Below are positions 14,802 through 14,811 of a stretch of 14,811 nt of DNA, piece after piece. The stretch comes from JANXYW01 sp031400455 (GTDB lineage Bacteria; Chloroflexota; Dehalococcoidia; DSTF01; JACRBR01). Location of the stretch: the NCBI GenBank assembly GCA_031400455.1, contig JANNPX010000051.1, positions 1 to 14,811 of the forward strand, in the 5' to 3' direction. Made by a program: the position numbers and the translations under genes. Position 1 is the first letter of the stretch. Each line of letters begins with the position of its first letter. Below the pieces are notes generated by a model, which was not told the DNA's origin, did no database searches, and saw nothing but the letters and a program-made list of their open reading frames with translations.

Positions 14802-14811
14802 ATGACGAATG
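14802..14811 (+). CDS. Start of a further gene, cut by the window edge
   Basis: ATG at 14802 follows GGGAG (14791-14795) by 6 nt and lies 11 nt after the flavoprotein stop. Only three codons (Met-Thr-Asn) are visible, so no function can be given. The spacing suggests the operon continues to the right. Confidence 0.6.

Overview
The window is GC-rich and reads as a bacterial chromosome segment. The secreted protein at the left carries long Thr/Pro/Ala/Asp linkers (DTPVPTAT-type repeats), a CSLREA-type beta-helix module and a choice-of-anchor Q-like end. Small-membrane-protein genes, a DICT sensor, PNPOx-like and SRPBCC proteins and many TTG/GTG starts also occur. This combination is most reminiscent of Chloroflexota (Dehalococcoidia/Thermomicrobia-like) or a related high-GC Gram-positive lineage. 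That placement is an inference; there is no rRNA or marker gene to settle it.

Layout. (1) Positions 1-5450, minus strand: one uninterrupted reading frame of more than 1,800 codons that runs off the left edge. It encodes a secreted mosaic of seven RCC1 repeats, an alpha/beta-hydrolase (lipase-like), a PPC-like domain, a calcium-binding-type segment, a Thr-Pro linker, a CSLREA/parallel beta-helix domain and a second Thr-Pro linker coded by a 24-bp tandem repeat. (2) 5451-6111: mostly non-coding, with a leucine-type tRNA or tRNA-like sequence at 5705-5784. (3) 6112-8395, plus strand: a DICT-domain sensor protein, a run of four tiny membrane-protein genes (7291-7877), and a PNPOx-like flavin-binding protein. 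(4) 8399-8466: a long imperfect hairpin between convergent genes. (5) 12148 down to 8495, minus strand: OmpR-type response regulator, histidine kinase, TlpA-like thioredoxin, rhodanese lipoprotein, then an SRPBCC protein. (6) 12261 to the right end, plus strand: short radical SAM protein, DoxX-like membrane protein, acyl-CoA-dehydrogenase-like flavoprotein, and the first codons of another gene.

The most informative structure is the divergent promoter between (5) and (6). Each direction has the same layout: CGTAAG-N5-CGTAAG-N10-TATGAT toward the regulator and CGTAAG-N5-CGTAAG-N10-TATGCT toward the radical SAM gene. The two half-operators are 11-bp-period direct repeats, as expected for an OmpR/PhoB-type regulator, and they are mirror images of each other. 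I infer that the response regulator controls both its own operon and the radical SAM/DoxX/flavoprotein operon. The two arms would then form one regulon joining extracytoplasmic thiol/sulfur proteins (TlpA, rhodanese) with DoxX and two redox enzymes. The signal and substrate are unknown.
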